A program made the position numbers and the translations under genes. From contig JALWSS010000177.1 of NCBI GenBank assembly GCA_026993525.1, positions 1 to 42,367 of the forward strand: 42,367 nucleotides of DNA, written 5' to 3'. Origin of the DNA: Saprospiraceae bacterium (lineage in GTDB: Bacteria; Bacteroidota; Bacteroidia; Chitinophagales; Saprospiraceae). The notes under the pieces were generated by a model. That model was not told where the DNA came from and did no database searches. It worked only from the letters and a program-made list of their open reading frames with translations. Positions within the stretch are counted from its first letter, which is position 1, and each line of letters begins with the position of its first letter. Of the stretch, positions 22,781 through 37,700 are shown one piece after another.

Positions 22781-25700
22781 TTCAAATGCACCGGCAAGTT
22801 CTCCGTTGAAAGCCAGGTCAACATCCAGCAGATCGCCGTTAGGCTTGTAAGCTTCTGCAGGAGTGAAGCGGCTGTTCACACTCAATGCTTCACTGAGCTT
22901 CACCTTGCGGTTGGCCTTGAAGGTCAGGCTGAATACCACTTCACCGTCTTCGAGATTCACATTGTTCTCGTTCCAGCTGGTGGTAATGGCGCCTTTGTCG
23001 AGCAAGGTCAAACCGAAGTTTTCAGTGCTTGCCAAAGCAGGTACTACCTCTACAAACTCAAGGGCAGTGCGGTCGTAGTTCAAAGTGAACTGGTAACCGA
23101 GGACGTTGAAGTCGTGCGCCTTGAAGTTCACGGTGTACAACTCGCCGTTTTCAATTTCAACATCGTCAATGTCGAATACGAGGCTTCCTGTCACTGTACG
23201 GTCTTCAGCACCACTTGCAAAGTTCGGCTGGGCAGAACCGTTAACGTCACCAATCTTCACTGCGATGAAGTCAGAATCGAGTTCGTCAGCAGTTACGTTG
23301 TTGAAGTTGATAACTTCCGGGAATTCCTCAACCCATGGGTCGGTCGGATCCGGGAAGACATAAGCCTTGTCAACGAATCTCCAACTGGTGTTGGCTGGGA
23401 ATTCAGTGTCAATGAACAGGATCAGTTTTCTCAACTGAACGAGGTCGAACGTGGTGATCGAGTTGGACTTGTTGGCGTCCGCAGCGATCATCTTGTACGG
23501 TGAATCGAGTTCTTGTACACCGAGGATGTGCTTGGTAATCAATACGAGGTCGAAGGTGGTAACACCGTTCAGCGGATCAACATCCTTGACCGGAGTCACT
23601 GTGTAGTCACCACCAGGAGTGACGGCGAAGCCGTACTGACCATCGTTGGTGGTCATCATGCTGGACTGGTTGCTGCCACTGAGTTGAACGTCAACATCAG
23701 CTACAGGCTCTGCACCTTCCGTTTCGATGACACCGGCAATGATCGGAGTGCCGGAGGTGTCACACTGACCCATGTTAGCCTGGATGATGATGAAGGTCTC
23801 GCAGTAATCCTGGTTACCGGCATCGTCAGTTACCCAGAGCTGAACAATCTGTTGACCAAGGTCGTCGCAGGTGTATGTGCGGCTCTTGTCGTTGACATCC
23901 GCAGAGAGTGACAATTCGAGGTTGTCATCGCAGTTGTCGAAGCTACCGGCGTCGAAGTCACTGGCCCAAACCTCAACCATTGCAGGAACGGTGTTCATGA
24001 GGTCAATCACGAGACCGTTCACGCAGTAAGGAGTCGGCTTCTTGCAATCTTCAACCGTTACAGTCGCTTCGCAATTTGTCTGGTTGTTGCAGTTGTCAAT
24101 GGCGTTGTAAGTAACGCTGTAAGTACCCGGGGCAACGTTGACGAATGGTCCGAATCCGTTGCCGAGGTCACCGCTGGCAGACAAGGTCACGATAGAGCTA
24201 CACTCAGTGATCTCAGGTTGCGGCAGGGTAACAGTAGCACCACAGGTATTGTCTTCGATGCAGACATTCGGGATATCACAACCGTTGGTGAATACCGGAT
24301 CAACATCGTCAATAACCTTGATGGTCTGCTGGTAGGTGATGAAACCATCCCATGGATCGCTGTCGAGATCAGTGTCAGGATCAGTAATGTCAGTGGCGTT
24401 GGCAGCAGTTGGCTTGCTGGTAGCATTCCAGCTGTCACGGAATGTGCGGTCGTCACAGTCTCCGTCACCATCGAGGTCACAAGCCGGGAATGGCAGACCG
24501 AGGGCATTTTCAGGAGCTTCTACAACTTCCTCATCAATGTCGTCACCAACTACGCACCAGTTGATCACTGTCCAGGTACGCAGGATCTTGTAGCATGCAT
24601 CCGGTACGGTGTTGAATACTTCGTCAACGTAAGATACAGCTACCAGTTCGCAGGTTTCGTAGAAGATCTCAGGCTCGCCGAAGTCCGGAACCTCATTACC
24701 ACAGGTTACGAGGATGTTGGCCGGGAATTCAACAACCCAGTCAGATACGTGGTCTACGAAAACGGTCTGAGTACACTGGTTAGAAACGTTACCACTTGGG
24801 TCTTCAGCAGTCCAGCTGCGAGTGATGGTACCTTCGAGGCACTGATCAATATTGATACTGATTGTGCGGTTGATCTCGAGGTCGCAGTTGTCCTGGAAGG
24901 TCGGAGTACCAAAGTACTGATCCAGCAGCTGGCTTTGAGCGTCGGCATCGCCGGCGAGGTCAGCCAATTGAGTTTCCAGGTTGTCAGCATACCAGTCGCA
25001 GAGTACACGCTGAGGTGCAGGACAAGACAGAAGGTCTGGCTTGAGCTTATCGCTAACGTTCACCTGAACCATGCATTCGTTGTAGTTGCCGTGGCAGTCA
25101 TAGGCACGGAATACGACGGTGTGCGGGCCAGGAATGTCGTTGCAGCAGAATACTACGCTCTCACCGAATACGGTGTCGTCGTGTCCATCATCGCAGTTGT
25201 CCTCCATACGGCGAACCTCGAAGTGGTCGAGACAGCAGTTGTCAGTGGTTCCATCGTCGAATGTTTCAGCGAAGATGGTGGCAATTCCGTCAATTGACAG
25301 GTTGGCATCGGTGATTTCGTCACAAACCACAGTCGGAGCAACGATATCCTGTACGATGACTGTCAAAGTGTACTCAGTGATGTTGCCACACTCGTCTTCA
25401 GCACGGTAAACAATCTCGTAAGGACCACCGAGTGGCAGACCGTCACCTGGGATGTAACCACCGTTGATGGTATTACCGGCAGGTGTCTCAACAGTCACTT
25501 CAACAACGTCGTTGCAAACGCCGTCAATCTGGGCATAAGGAATCGGACCGAACGTGCGGCACTCGAGTTGAGAACCGATTGGAGGCTCGGTAGCATTCAG
25601 GATGCAGTATCCTGTAGCCGGATCAACATCGTTGCAAGTAACGCTGATGGATGGTGGCAGATCGAGAATCTTGATGTACTGTACATAAGAGGTCTGTGTA

Positions 25701-28700
25701 GGAGCACCACCCTGAGCCGGACACCAGTCGAAGATGGTCCAGGTACGAACGATCTTGTAGCTACCCGGGCAGAGGTTAACCGTCTGGTCAACATAACTTA
25801 CACCCAGGCCACAGATACCGGTTCCGGTCGTAGTCAGGTTGAAGCCAGCAATCTGAGGCCAGCCGGTTACATTCGGATCCAGACTACCCGGTACACTGGT
25901 ACAGTTGTAATCCTTATCGGAAGGCCATACAACCTGGTCAGCTTCACCACGAACCATCGTGATGGTGTGCGTACAGGTTGACTGGTTGCCAAACTCATCA
26001 CTTACGACGAAAGTACGTACGATGACTTCGGCGATACCAGGATTATCGGCACAGTCATACTGGGTATAATCATCGGTGTACTGGCGGCTCCAGTTAGAGC
26101 ATTCATCCACACCAGGCTCACCGGTAAGAAGTTCACCGAGGTAGTTAGTCGCATCTGGATCTTCTGTACACATGATGGTTACATCATCAGGACAAGTAAG
26201 CACTGGTGGCAGTTTGTCTTCGATGAGCAACATACCCCAACAAACGTTACCGCTAATCGGGTGTACCAGGTAGGCAGTCAGGGTCTGTGTAGCATGAGCA
26301 GCTGTTACTATATTCGGTGGATCGAGCGGTACACCAGCTGCATCTTTGATTACAACACTGTAATCATCGAAGCATGGGTAAGTACCTTCAAGAACCATAT
26401 CAGGTGTCACTTCGCTTTCGCAATCCTGCTCGATGGAAACCTGAACAAGGTTGTTGCAGGTCACCTGAGAAGGAGTAGTGACTACGTTGATGAATGTAGA
26501 AATCGTCTGCTCACAACCCGGATCAAGGCGACCATCGGTGCCTGTAGCATCGCCAGGTATGGGAACTCCATTGACCTTGCGTGAAGGCTGGGCAGTTCCG
26601 GCGTCAACAGTGGCAGTAACAACGTGGTTACCAATGCCGAGTGCACCAGGATCAATGGTGTTGGTCACCACACCGTTCACGGTGAAGACTACTGAGTTGT
26701 AGGCGCCGTTGCCAGCGTACTGGTCAGTAACTTCAGGCTCGAACGGAGGCGTACTCAGACAGAAGTCCTGGTCGAGGTTGGTGAACAACGGAGTCGGATA
26801 GTAGCAGGTGTTCATGTACTCGAGCAGGTCACCAATATTGTTGCCCAACGTAGCCATGAAACCTTGTGCGTCAACGTGGCGTGCAGCCAGGGTGTAGTAC
26901 TGAATCTCATCAGCCTCGTCAACATTACCGTCGCCGTCGTTGTCCAGACCGTCCTGGTCACCAGGAGTGAGCAGCGTTCCGTTGGCTATCGGTACCGGAG
27001 CAGCCGGCGGAGCCGGGCTACTTGCCATGTAGAGGCCGGTAGAAGAAACTACGCTCCAGGTTTGACCGGCAAGTGCATGGATCTGAATCAGCTCGCTGAA
27101 TTGACCGTTGGACAGGTCAGTAGCATTGTTCAGACATACACAAGGATCAGAGCCATCAACGTCGTATTCAGGAGTACATGGAGCGTCACCTTCTACCACC
27201 GTCACAGTGATGGTGCAGGTAGCGGTGTTGCCACATGGGTCAGTAATCGTAATGGTCACCTGCGTGGTACCAAGGTCGTCGCAATCAAATGCAGTCTGGC
27301 TGGCAGTGATGGTCAATGCGCTGAATGGTGCGCAGTTGTCAGTTGTACCAGCGGCAGCTACAACCGGATCGAGCGTGGCGTTGCCATAGAGGTCAAGCGT
27401 CAGCGTCTGATCGGTGCAAGACGGTACCGGTGCCTGGGTGTCCTGAACGGTGATGATCTGAACGTGGGTGGTGGTGTTACCAGCCTCGTCAGTGATCTCC
27501 CAGGTACGTGTAATGGTGTAGTTGTAGTGACCACAAACATTCACATCTGCATCCTGTGTGCTGGTCTCAGTGAATACGATCACCAGGTCAGCAGGAGCAG
27601 TACAGTTATCGTGTACATCATCGTTGGTCAGAACGAAGGCAGCAGGAACTGCGTCGCACTCAACTGTAATATCACCAGGCATTACAATGTCGGCGTCGAA
27701 TTCCGGATCCTGCGTATCAACCACCATGATGTCAAATGAGCAGGTAGCTGTGTTACCGTGAACGTCGGTAGCTGTGTAAGTAACGGTGGAGGCAGTACCT
27801 ACCGGCACTACAGAACCACTTGGCAGACCGCCGGTCTGTTCGTTGGTTGCAATTCCACAGTTGTCTTCAGCAACCGGGATGCTCCAGTTCAGTTTGCCAC
27901 TGCACTCGTCAGGATCGTTGCCGATCATAACCATGGTAACCGGGCAGTTCACATAAACAGGAGCTTCGTTATCGGTAACGGTGACATCCATCGAGCAAGT
28001 TGCAGTGTTGCCACTGGCATCCGTTACAACGAAGGTCACAGTAGTGGTACCAACCGGGAAGGTAGCACCGTTGAGCGTGTTGCTGTTCGGAGCCATTGCA
28101 TAGTCGTGAGACAATACAGCGTCCGGACAGTTGTCTGTGTATGCCGGATCCCAGGCAGTATTGTTCACTTTGTAACTGCACTCACCGGCATCAGTTGATA
28201 CGCTCTGATCAGCACCGCAAGAGATGGTTGGGTTCTGATCGTCAACCACGATGATCTCGATACCACAGATGTCAGAAGTATTGCCGGAGGCATCCTGAGC
28301 AATCCAGGTAACCAGCGTGGAACCTACCGGGAAGGTAGAACCAGCCAGTGTGTGAGGATCAACGGCGCTGGCGTAGTTGTGCGTGATCACAACACCAGGA
28401 CAGTTGTCAGTAGCGGTCGGATCGAATCCGGCGCCAGGCATTGTGAAGCTGCACAGTGCAGAATCAGCAGATACCGTGCGTACAGTCGGACCACAGTCAA
28501 TTACCGGAGATTCCTCTTCGATAACCGTGATCTCGAATGAACAGCTTTCGGTGTTGCCGGCTACATCCGTAACCATGTATGACTGTACCGTTGTACCAAC
28601 TGGGAAGCTTGAACCAGAGGTCAAACCGGTTCCGTCTGTCTGAACAACAGTGGTTGAACAGTTGTCAGTAACAGATGGGGCGTTGTAAGTCACAACGGCT

Positions 28701-31700
28701 GAGCACGCACCCTGGTCGGTCAGTACAGTGAAGTTGCCAGGACACTCGATGTCAGGTACTTGCAGGTCAAATACCGTTACAATAGTAGTGCACTGTGAAG
28801 TGTTACCTGCTGCATCAGCAACTTGCAGGGTAACTGTAACGTTACCGAATCCGGTACCTCCTATGTCGTTGCAGTCAACGAATACAGACCCACCGAAGGT
28901 CGCACCGTCACGGCTGATGGATGTTGCAGTCACATCGCAGTTGTCTATGCTGTTGAGGTCAACATCGGAAGCAAGTACTTCGTACAAACCGTCACCATCA
29001 AGAGCAACTGAGAATGGCAACTGGCACTGGGCAGTAGGTGCATCGTCATCAGTGATGGTCACTGTGAAGGTGCAGGTTGCAGTACCGTTGCCGGCCAGGT
29101 CGGTGTATTGCCAGGTCACGGTAGTGGTACCGATCGGGAATTGCGTACCTGAAGCATAGCCGCTGGTCAGGGTTCCGAAGAGACCCGTACCGTCGCAGTT
29201 GTCAGCAAAGGTTGGCAGTGCGTAAGTCACATCGGCACCACAGGCATCAGCATCCGTACCCTGGGCAATGTTGGCCGGGCAGGAGGTGTTGGTGGGTGCT
29301 TCAGTGTCGTTGATTACGATGGTCACGGTGCAACTGGTGTGGTTACCGGCAGCATCGGTTGCAGTCCAAACCACCTCGGTGATGCCTACCGGGAAGGTAG
29401 AACCGGCCAAAGTAGTGTTGCTCACTGCAGGTCCGTAGTCGTGTGTAAAGGTCCAGTTCGGGCAGTTGTCAGATGCAGTGGCATCGAAACCGGTACCAGG
29501 CATGGTGAAGCTGCAAAGACCAGCGTCGTTAGGCTTGGTACGCACCAGCGGTGCACAGTCAACAGTCGGAGGCTCTTCGTCGAGCACGGTGATGTTGAAT
29601 GAGCAAGACTCGCTGTTGCCGGAAGCATCAACTACCTGGTAACTCTGAACAGTGGTACCAACCGGGAAGGCTGAACCGCTGGTCAGACCTGTGCCATCAG
29701 TCTGTGTAACAGTGTAAGAACAGTTGTCAGTAACAGATGGGTCGTCGTAATTCACAACGGCGCTGCACTGACCGGCATCGTTCAGCACGGTGAAGTTGCC
29801 CGGGCACTCGATGTCAGGAACCTGATCGTCGAATACCTGAACAATAGTTACACACTGATCTTTATTTCCACTCTGGTCTTCAACCTCGAGGGTAACGGTT
29901 ACGGAATTTCCGGCATCGTTGCAATCAACGAATACGGAACCACCGAAGGTTACACCGTCACGGCTGATCTCTTTGCGTACGAGTTGACCGCAGTTATCCC
30001 AGCTGGCCACATTGATGTCAGCCACGAGGATTTCAAAGTTGCCGTCTTCGTCAAGAGCTACCGTGTAGTTGTTCTGACACATTGCCACCGGATTCACATC
30101 GTCATTCACCGTCACGGTGAAGGTACAAGTGGCAGGTCCGTTACCGGCAAGGTCAGTGTACTGCCAGGTTACAGTAGTAGTACCCAATGGGAACTCAGTA
30201 CCTGGAGCATAACCGTTGGTGAGTGTACCCAGCAGGCCGGTGCCATCGCAGTTGTCAGCGAAGGTTGGCACGGCGTAGCTAACTACAGCACCACAGGAGG
30301 TTGCAGAAGTAGAAGCAGTGATGTTGGAAGGACAAGTTGTGTTCGTTGGAGCCTCATCATCGGTGATGACGATCTCAACAGAACAGAAGGACTCGTTTCC
30401 GGAGTTGTCAACAACTACCCAGTCAACGATGGTGATACCAACCGGGAAGGTGGCACCAGCCAAAGTGCTGGTCGAAGGAGCAGTCGGATAGTTGTGGGTA
30501 ATGGTTACCGGAGGACAGTTGTCCGGCTGGGTAACCTGAATGTCAAATCCTGTGCCTGGCATGGTGAATGAACAAACACCTGCATCAGCTGGCTTGGTGC
30601 GTTGCACCGGAGTACAATCAATAACCGGAGCAGTGTCATCTATTACGTTGATGACCACGGTGCAGTATGAGATGTTGTTGTTGTTGTCCTTGGCCTTGAT
30701 GGTTACGGAGTTCAACCCGAGGTCATCGCAGCAGAACTGAACAGTTTGACTCAATGCACCGGTCATCATATCCTGGAAGTCAACGCGCTCGATACCACAG
30801 TTGTCATAAAGTGACAGGATCAATCCTGAAGTATCAATGGTTGTACAACCGGTAGTAGCGTCAAGGATCACATTGGCAGAAGCCTTGCACTCGAGGTCAG
30901 GCTTGAGATTGTCCTCAATGGTTACAATAGCACCGCAAGTGCTGAGGTTGCCATTGCCATCATCATAGGTCACAGTAACTGAATGTGTTCCAACAGCAAC
31001 ACAACCGGACCATGTATTGGGACTAACACTGATCAAGGTGACCTGGCCACACTCATCGTCAACAAAATTGCTGACGTCATCAGGCATGATGGAAGCATTG
31101 CCGAGGTAATCAAACTCGATGGTAATGTCGTGACACATTCCGGCTGATGGTGGAGGAGTCACGTCATCAACAAAAGTAGCAATGGTACAAGTGCTGGTAT
31201 TGCCTTCATCATCAGTTGCCGTAACCACTACGTTAACAGTAGTTTCTGCATCTTCGCAATACATGATTGCAGGATCGAAAGCAATGTGTGGATCTGCGTC
31301 GCAGTTATCCGTTGCTCCCAGATCTGAGCCAACTACTGACAAACCGGTAGCAGCCTGATAATCAGCTACAGCTAGAACATGGGTGCCATCAGCGCTCAAG
31401 TTCACAGTTGCGCTGGTCGGGCAGGTCAGGGTTGGAGCAATCTGGTCAACTACTTCGATAACCACATCGCAGGTGGATACGTTGCCGTTCACATCCGTTA
31501 CGGTAAGCTGAACAGCATTCAGACCAATGTGGGTGCAGTTAAATGCTGTCTGTGACAGTACTTCACTGGCTATACCACATGCATCCGTGCTGGCGGCATC
31601 TGTAACGTTACCAACCGTCAATGTACCGTTGCCTGTACCATCCAATTGCAGTGTGTAAACTGAGATACAATGGATAACAGGAGCGATATCATCAACGACG

Positions 31701-34700
31701 GTTACGGTAGAGTTGCAAGTCTGATTGTTACCGTTGTTGTCAGTGTAAGTAAGTACCACGGTGTTTGCACCTACATTGGTACAATTAAATGTGTTGGGCA
31801 CAGCACTTACCAGTGTGATCAGTCCACAATTGTCATCCACAGGGCTGGCGATATCTTCCGGAATGATGGAAGCATTACCGCTGGCATCGAGGCTGATGGT
31901 GAGGTTGTGGCAAATAGATGCAGCTGGATCAACATCATCAACGAAGGTCGGAACGGTACAGCTGGTACTGTTGCCCTCATTGTCAGTAATTGTGATGACA
32001 ACATTGACAGTTGTCTCGGCATCTTCACAGTAAGCAATATCCGGAGAGAATGTAGAACTGCTCAACAGATCAGCATCCGAGGTACAGTTGTCAAATACGT
32101 CAGCTCCATCGAGTCCAAAGTCAGCATTGGTAAATACATGCGTTCCGGCAGGATTCAACGAAACAGAAGCATTTGCAGGACAAGTAAGTGTTGGAGCAGT
32201 TACATCCTGAACATCTATCGTTACTGTACAGTATGAGAAGTTGTTGTTGTTATCAGTTGCTTTGATGATCACTGAATTCAATCCGAGATCTGCACAGCAG
32301 AACGTAGTGGTGGTACTCAGAGCACCAGTCATCATGTCCTGGAAGTCGACACGTTGTATACCACAGTTGTCGTAGAGATTTACGATCAATCCAGAAGTAT
32401 CAAATGTAACACATCCACTTGTTGGATCAAGGGTCTTGACAGCAACTGACTTACACTCCAAGTCGGGGTTCAGGTTGTCCTCGATGGTCACCTGAGCACC
32501 ACAAGTGCTGGTATTGCCATTGCCATCGTCATAGGTTACCGTTACTGCATGGGTGCCAACAGATACACATCCAGACCAACTGTTTGGAGAAACACTGATC
32601 AAGGTAACCTGACCACATTCATCGTCAACGAAGTTGCTGACGTCATCAGGCATGATGGACGCATTGCCATCGTGGTCAAACTCGATGGTGATGTCATGGC
32701 ACATTCCAGCTGATGGCGGTGGCGTCACATCGTCAACCAAAGTACCTACGGTACAGGTCGAAGTATTGCCACTTCCGTCGCTGGCGGTGATCACAACGTT
32801 GACAGTCGTTTCGGCATCTTCGCAATAAACGATTGAAGGATCGAACGCCCATGAAATCGGACCGCAGGCATCAGTTGCACTCAGGTCAGGACCAACTACA
32901 TCGAGACCGGTTGCAGCCTGGTAGTCAGCAACTGCCAATACGTGCTTGCCATCGGCACTAAGCTCAACCCGGACTGATGTTGGGCAAACCAATGTTGGAG
33001 CGGTAACATCACGCACCAGTACCTGAGCCATGCACTGATCACTGTTGCTGTTGTCATCGGTCACGGTGAGGATCACCATGTTGTAACCGAGGTCGGCACA
33101 AGTGAATGCTGTGTTGTTGAGAGACATCGTCAGGGTCTGATCGCAGTTGTCAGAGCTACTGTTGTTGATGTCTGCAGTAGTAATGGTAGCATTGCCGGCT
33201 GCATCCAGGTCAACAACGATGTCTTTACATTCAGCGTCAGGATTCACGTTGTCCTGAACATTGATCACCTGACAAATAGTATTGGTACAGGTAGAAGCAT
33301 TGAATCCACCACATGCAGCGGTTTCAAGAACTTCTATCATGCAGATGGTTGACTGACCCCAGCCTGTGGCCGTGACCACGCCTGTAGCCGGATCGACAGT
33401 GGCCGCAGCCGGATTGCTCGAGGAGTAGCTGCGGGTAACCGTACCCAAGTAGGTAGGACTGGTAATGTAGTCGGTTACGTTAAACGTTACCACGGGATCA
33501 CCGTCGCCTCCATCCCAGCACCATTCCTCAGGAATGTCAAGACCTGGTTGCGGATCTTCACCAATACGTACCACGAATACCTGGGTGGCATCACAGCTGG
33601 TACCGGGCTTATCAACGGTATACTCAACCATGTAGCAACCAGGAGCGGTGTAGTACAGGTTGGTACCGAGGATGGCACCATTGGCATTTGCGACGTTGAA
33701 GCTCCAGGTGCCGCCGGTAGTCGTACCCGGGCAAAGGAGGCCTTCAAGGTCAAATGTGTGGATGTTGTATGTTGAGTTGATGGTAGTGCTACCTACATTG
33801 TAAGTATGGGTAGTTCCGGTATTATCAGCTGCACAAGGCAGTTCTACACCAACGGTACCTGTGTAACAGGTTGTCGGGATGACTGCATCTTCGTGCACGA
33901 TGATATCCTGGCAGTAGGTCTGTGCGCAATCGGGATCACCGGTGGTTACACAGATGGTGTAAGTGCCAGGCTGGCTTGGGTGGAAGGAACCTGTTGGGTC
34001 GTTACCGGTGTTGTCGGTAACATCCACTGTTCCAAGTGCACCGTACCAAACCACCTCTGACTCTCCATCAGGACTACCCGCATTGACTGATGCATCCGGA
34101 TTGTCCAGCGTCAACGTCCACGGCCCGTCGGCAATACACACTTCATCCGGAAGGGTGAAGGTAGGATCGCTGGAAGCACGAACTTGAACCGTAGTGGAAG
34201 CAACTACCGGAGAACAAATGCCACTCGGTGGGAACAATGTGTAAAGAATTGTATGGGTACCCTCACCAGCAGTAGCTGGATTGAAGGAGGCAGTAGCACC
34301 ATCTCCATTATCCGTAACACCAGGACCGAAGAAGGTGCCGAATGTAGTACCACACACACTTGGTGTACCAGTATAATCCATGTTCACCGCAGCGTCAGTG
34401 GCACAAAGTGGGCCTACATTGCTGATGCCTCCGATATCCGGACGCTCCTCGATTGCGATCGTTACGGCATCACTGTTCGGATTACAGTCGTTTGCGAAGC
34501 TGTAAGTAACGGTGATGGAACCACAACTGCCGCCGAGGTACTGCCAGTTGTTGGCATTGGCAATGCCAAGACCGCCGAGGTCAGTCACAGTGAACTGCCC
34601 GCCCGGTAGGGCAGTAGCTGCAAGAAGGTCAGAGAAAGAGATCACTTCACCGGGCTGCATGCACAGGCTGAAATCAGCTGTCAATGCAACTTCGGCAGCA

Positions 34701-37700
34701 GTGTAATCTTTCTGAACTTCAATATCGTGGCACTGGGTCTCTTCACAGGCAGGAGAACCTACGGTCACACAAATCGTGTAATCGCCAGGTGTCAGGCCGG
34801 AAGGATCAAATGTGCCGGTAATTCCATTGTCAGTTACACCGGTGCCCGTCCAGGTGATGTTGTCAGCCAGGAGCGGCTGGCCACCATCGTTGTTGGCATT
34901 GGTCAGGCTCAGTGAAAGCGCCATATCGCTCTGACAAATGGTATTTTGAAGGGTGAAAGCAGGATCACCTGAAGCATTCACCACTACATATTGATCGAAA
35001 GTGTGATTAGGACAAACGCCATTGCTGACGGTCATTGTAACGTCCACATTGACCGACTCACCAGCTACCGGGCCGGCGGAAGCGTCGAACTCACCCGTAG
35101 TGGCGTTTACAATGAAACCGGCAGGGTTGCTGGTGAAACCAACAGTAGCCCCAGCTGGCACACCTGTAATAACAGCAGCGGCATTGGGTGCATCCTGACA
35201 AACAGAAGTTGGCAGGGAGAATGCACCGTCAGGCATTTCGTCAATGGTCAATGTTACATTGTCAGAAGCAGTGCTACCATCACAGTTGGTGAGGGTGTAG
35301 GTCACAGTCAAAGTGCCGTCACCACTTCCGTAAACAAAACCATTGGGAAGAATGGTTCCAGTTACTGCGCCACCAGTCACAGCGGTAAAGGTTCCACCCA
35401 GGGAAGAACCGCTGGCCAGCAAGGTGTAGAAATCAAACACCTCATTGGGAGACAGACATATTGTCGTGTTCGGGATCAGGTCTGCATTGGCAGCAGTGTA
35501 GTTCGGGCTGACCACTACGTCGAAGCAGTAAGTACTCTTACAGGGATCAACACCGGCCTCAGCACATACGGTATAGGTGCCGGGAACTGCGGTAGCAGAA
35601 ATGGTCAGTGTACCGGTAGCATCAGCGCTGCCTGCACCGCCGTTATCGGCTACAGTTACATTTACACCGTCACCACCGTACCAGCGCACGCGCTCTCCGT
35701 TGGAAGGAGCGGTACCACTACACATGGTAGGCCAGGCAGCCAATGGATTGGCAAGTGACAGTACTTTCACATCACCCGGGCAGTTTGGTGCAGTAACTGA
35801 GAAGGTTGGATTGTCGTAAGGATAAACGAACAATTGGGCCTCGATTACAGATACACAACCTGGCTCGGCAGTACCGGCACTTGCGTTATCTGTAAAGGTG
35901 TAAGAAATGGTGTGGCAACCAGGACCTGCAGCACCCGGATCAAAGGTGGCGGTTCCATTGCCGTTGTCGGTCAAACCAGGAGCAGCGTTGTAGGCATATC
36001 CCGGGCCGAGGTAGAATGCATTGCCATTGAAGGTGCCGGTACCGGTTGTACTTACGGCACCCGTCAGGGTAATGGGAGCTGCATTTTCGCAGAGGTCCTG
36101 AATACCAAGAATCTGTGGCTCCGGATAGAAGCAGAGGTTATCCTGATGCAGGAATACGTTGGTTGGCGTACCAACTGCTGCGGGACCTTCAACATTTACA
36201 GAGTAGCCTTGATTGTCAACGTGCTCTCCGTAGAGGTAATAGCCACCCTGAGGCACTTCTATTTCGGGGTCACCATCAAGGTCGCAGCCACCAGGCACAT
36301 TACAGTAGATCAAAGTTTGACCCACTGTCACCATGGCTGGATTAGGACCTGCATTGTTGGTCAGGTCTGGTTGATGAAGACCATTAACCATGTCAACTGT
36401 CCATGTCTGACCTGGTGGCAACGCCGCACCACCAGGACCTGTCACAACCACTACTTCACGGAATGTACCGTTGTCGCCATTTACATCGGCGTCGTCAATA
36501 CACTCACACGGGTCGTGGATTGCAAACTCAGGATCACAAGACATCGGTACGTTAAGCGTAAATGTAGCCGTTCCCGTGCAGCCTTTGCTGTCGGTTACAG
36601 TATAGGTGATGGTAGTTGTACCCCCTGCTACTGCTGATACATCAGCCGTACCATCGCCATTGTCTGAAACAGTGGCAACAGCCGGGGCAGAACTTGACCA
36701 GCTGTGAGTGTAACCCGGAGTTCCACCCGTCGGATTGCCATCAAATGTCAGGGTCACTCCTGAACACATTGGAGTTACACCACTGATGGAGGCCGTTGGG
36801 TTCGGATTTACGGTTACCGTAACCTGGTCAGTGGCTGTACAACCGAAGTTGTCAGTCACTGTTACAGTGTATGTAGTGGTAGCAGTGGGAGTAGCTGTCG
36901 GATTGGCCAGTGTGGCATCGTCAAGCGTACCTGCATTGTCCCACAGATAGCTGTAAGGACCTCCACCACCACCAGAAGCGGTTGGTGCACCGCCGATTGC
37001 AGTGCTGGAACCATCACATACTTCGGTATCCATACCTGCATCGGCAGCAAGATCGGTCGTGACGGTGACAGTATGAGTACAAGTGGCAGTATTTCCGGCG
37101 CCATCGGTAGCTGTCCAGGTTACCGTGGTAGTACCCAGTGGATAATTATCAGAAGCGTCTGCTCCGTTGTTGTAATCGTTGGTAGCGGTTGCAGAGCAGT
37201 TGTCTGTTACTGTAGGAGCTCCGACAGTAACATTTGCTGAGCACATAGCAGCATTCACCGATTGTGTCACATTAGCTGGACAAGTAATCGTCGGATTCTC
37301 ATTGTCGTTGACAGTAATGTTAAAAGTACATGTACTCATATTACCGGCGCCATCCGTTGCTGTACCTGTTACAATAGTAGTACCAACCGGGAATGCGGTA
37401 CCACTGGCAGGTGATGCTGAAGTAGTCACACCCGGGCAGTTGTCTGATGCTGCAATGGAGAAGGTTACAACAGCACTGCACATGCCAGCATCATTGTTTA
37501 CTGTCAAGTTGCCAGGACAGGAGGCTGAAGGAGTCTCAATGTCATTAACAGTTACATTGAATGAACACATGCTGGTGTTACCAGCGGCATCGGTAGCAGT
37601 GACAGTTACTGAACTGGTACCGACAGCAAAGGTACTTCCACTTGCAGGTGAAGCAGTGTAAGTCACACCCGGGCAGTTGTCTGTAGGAGATGCAGTGAAA

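Noticed and set aside
22445-23503. Frames opposite the 3' part of the giant gene
   Set aside because: They are antisense to well-supported cohesin-like and T9SS domains and have no features of their own.
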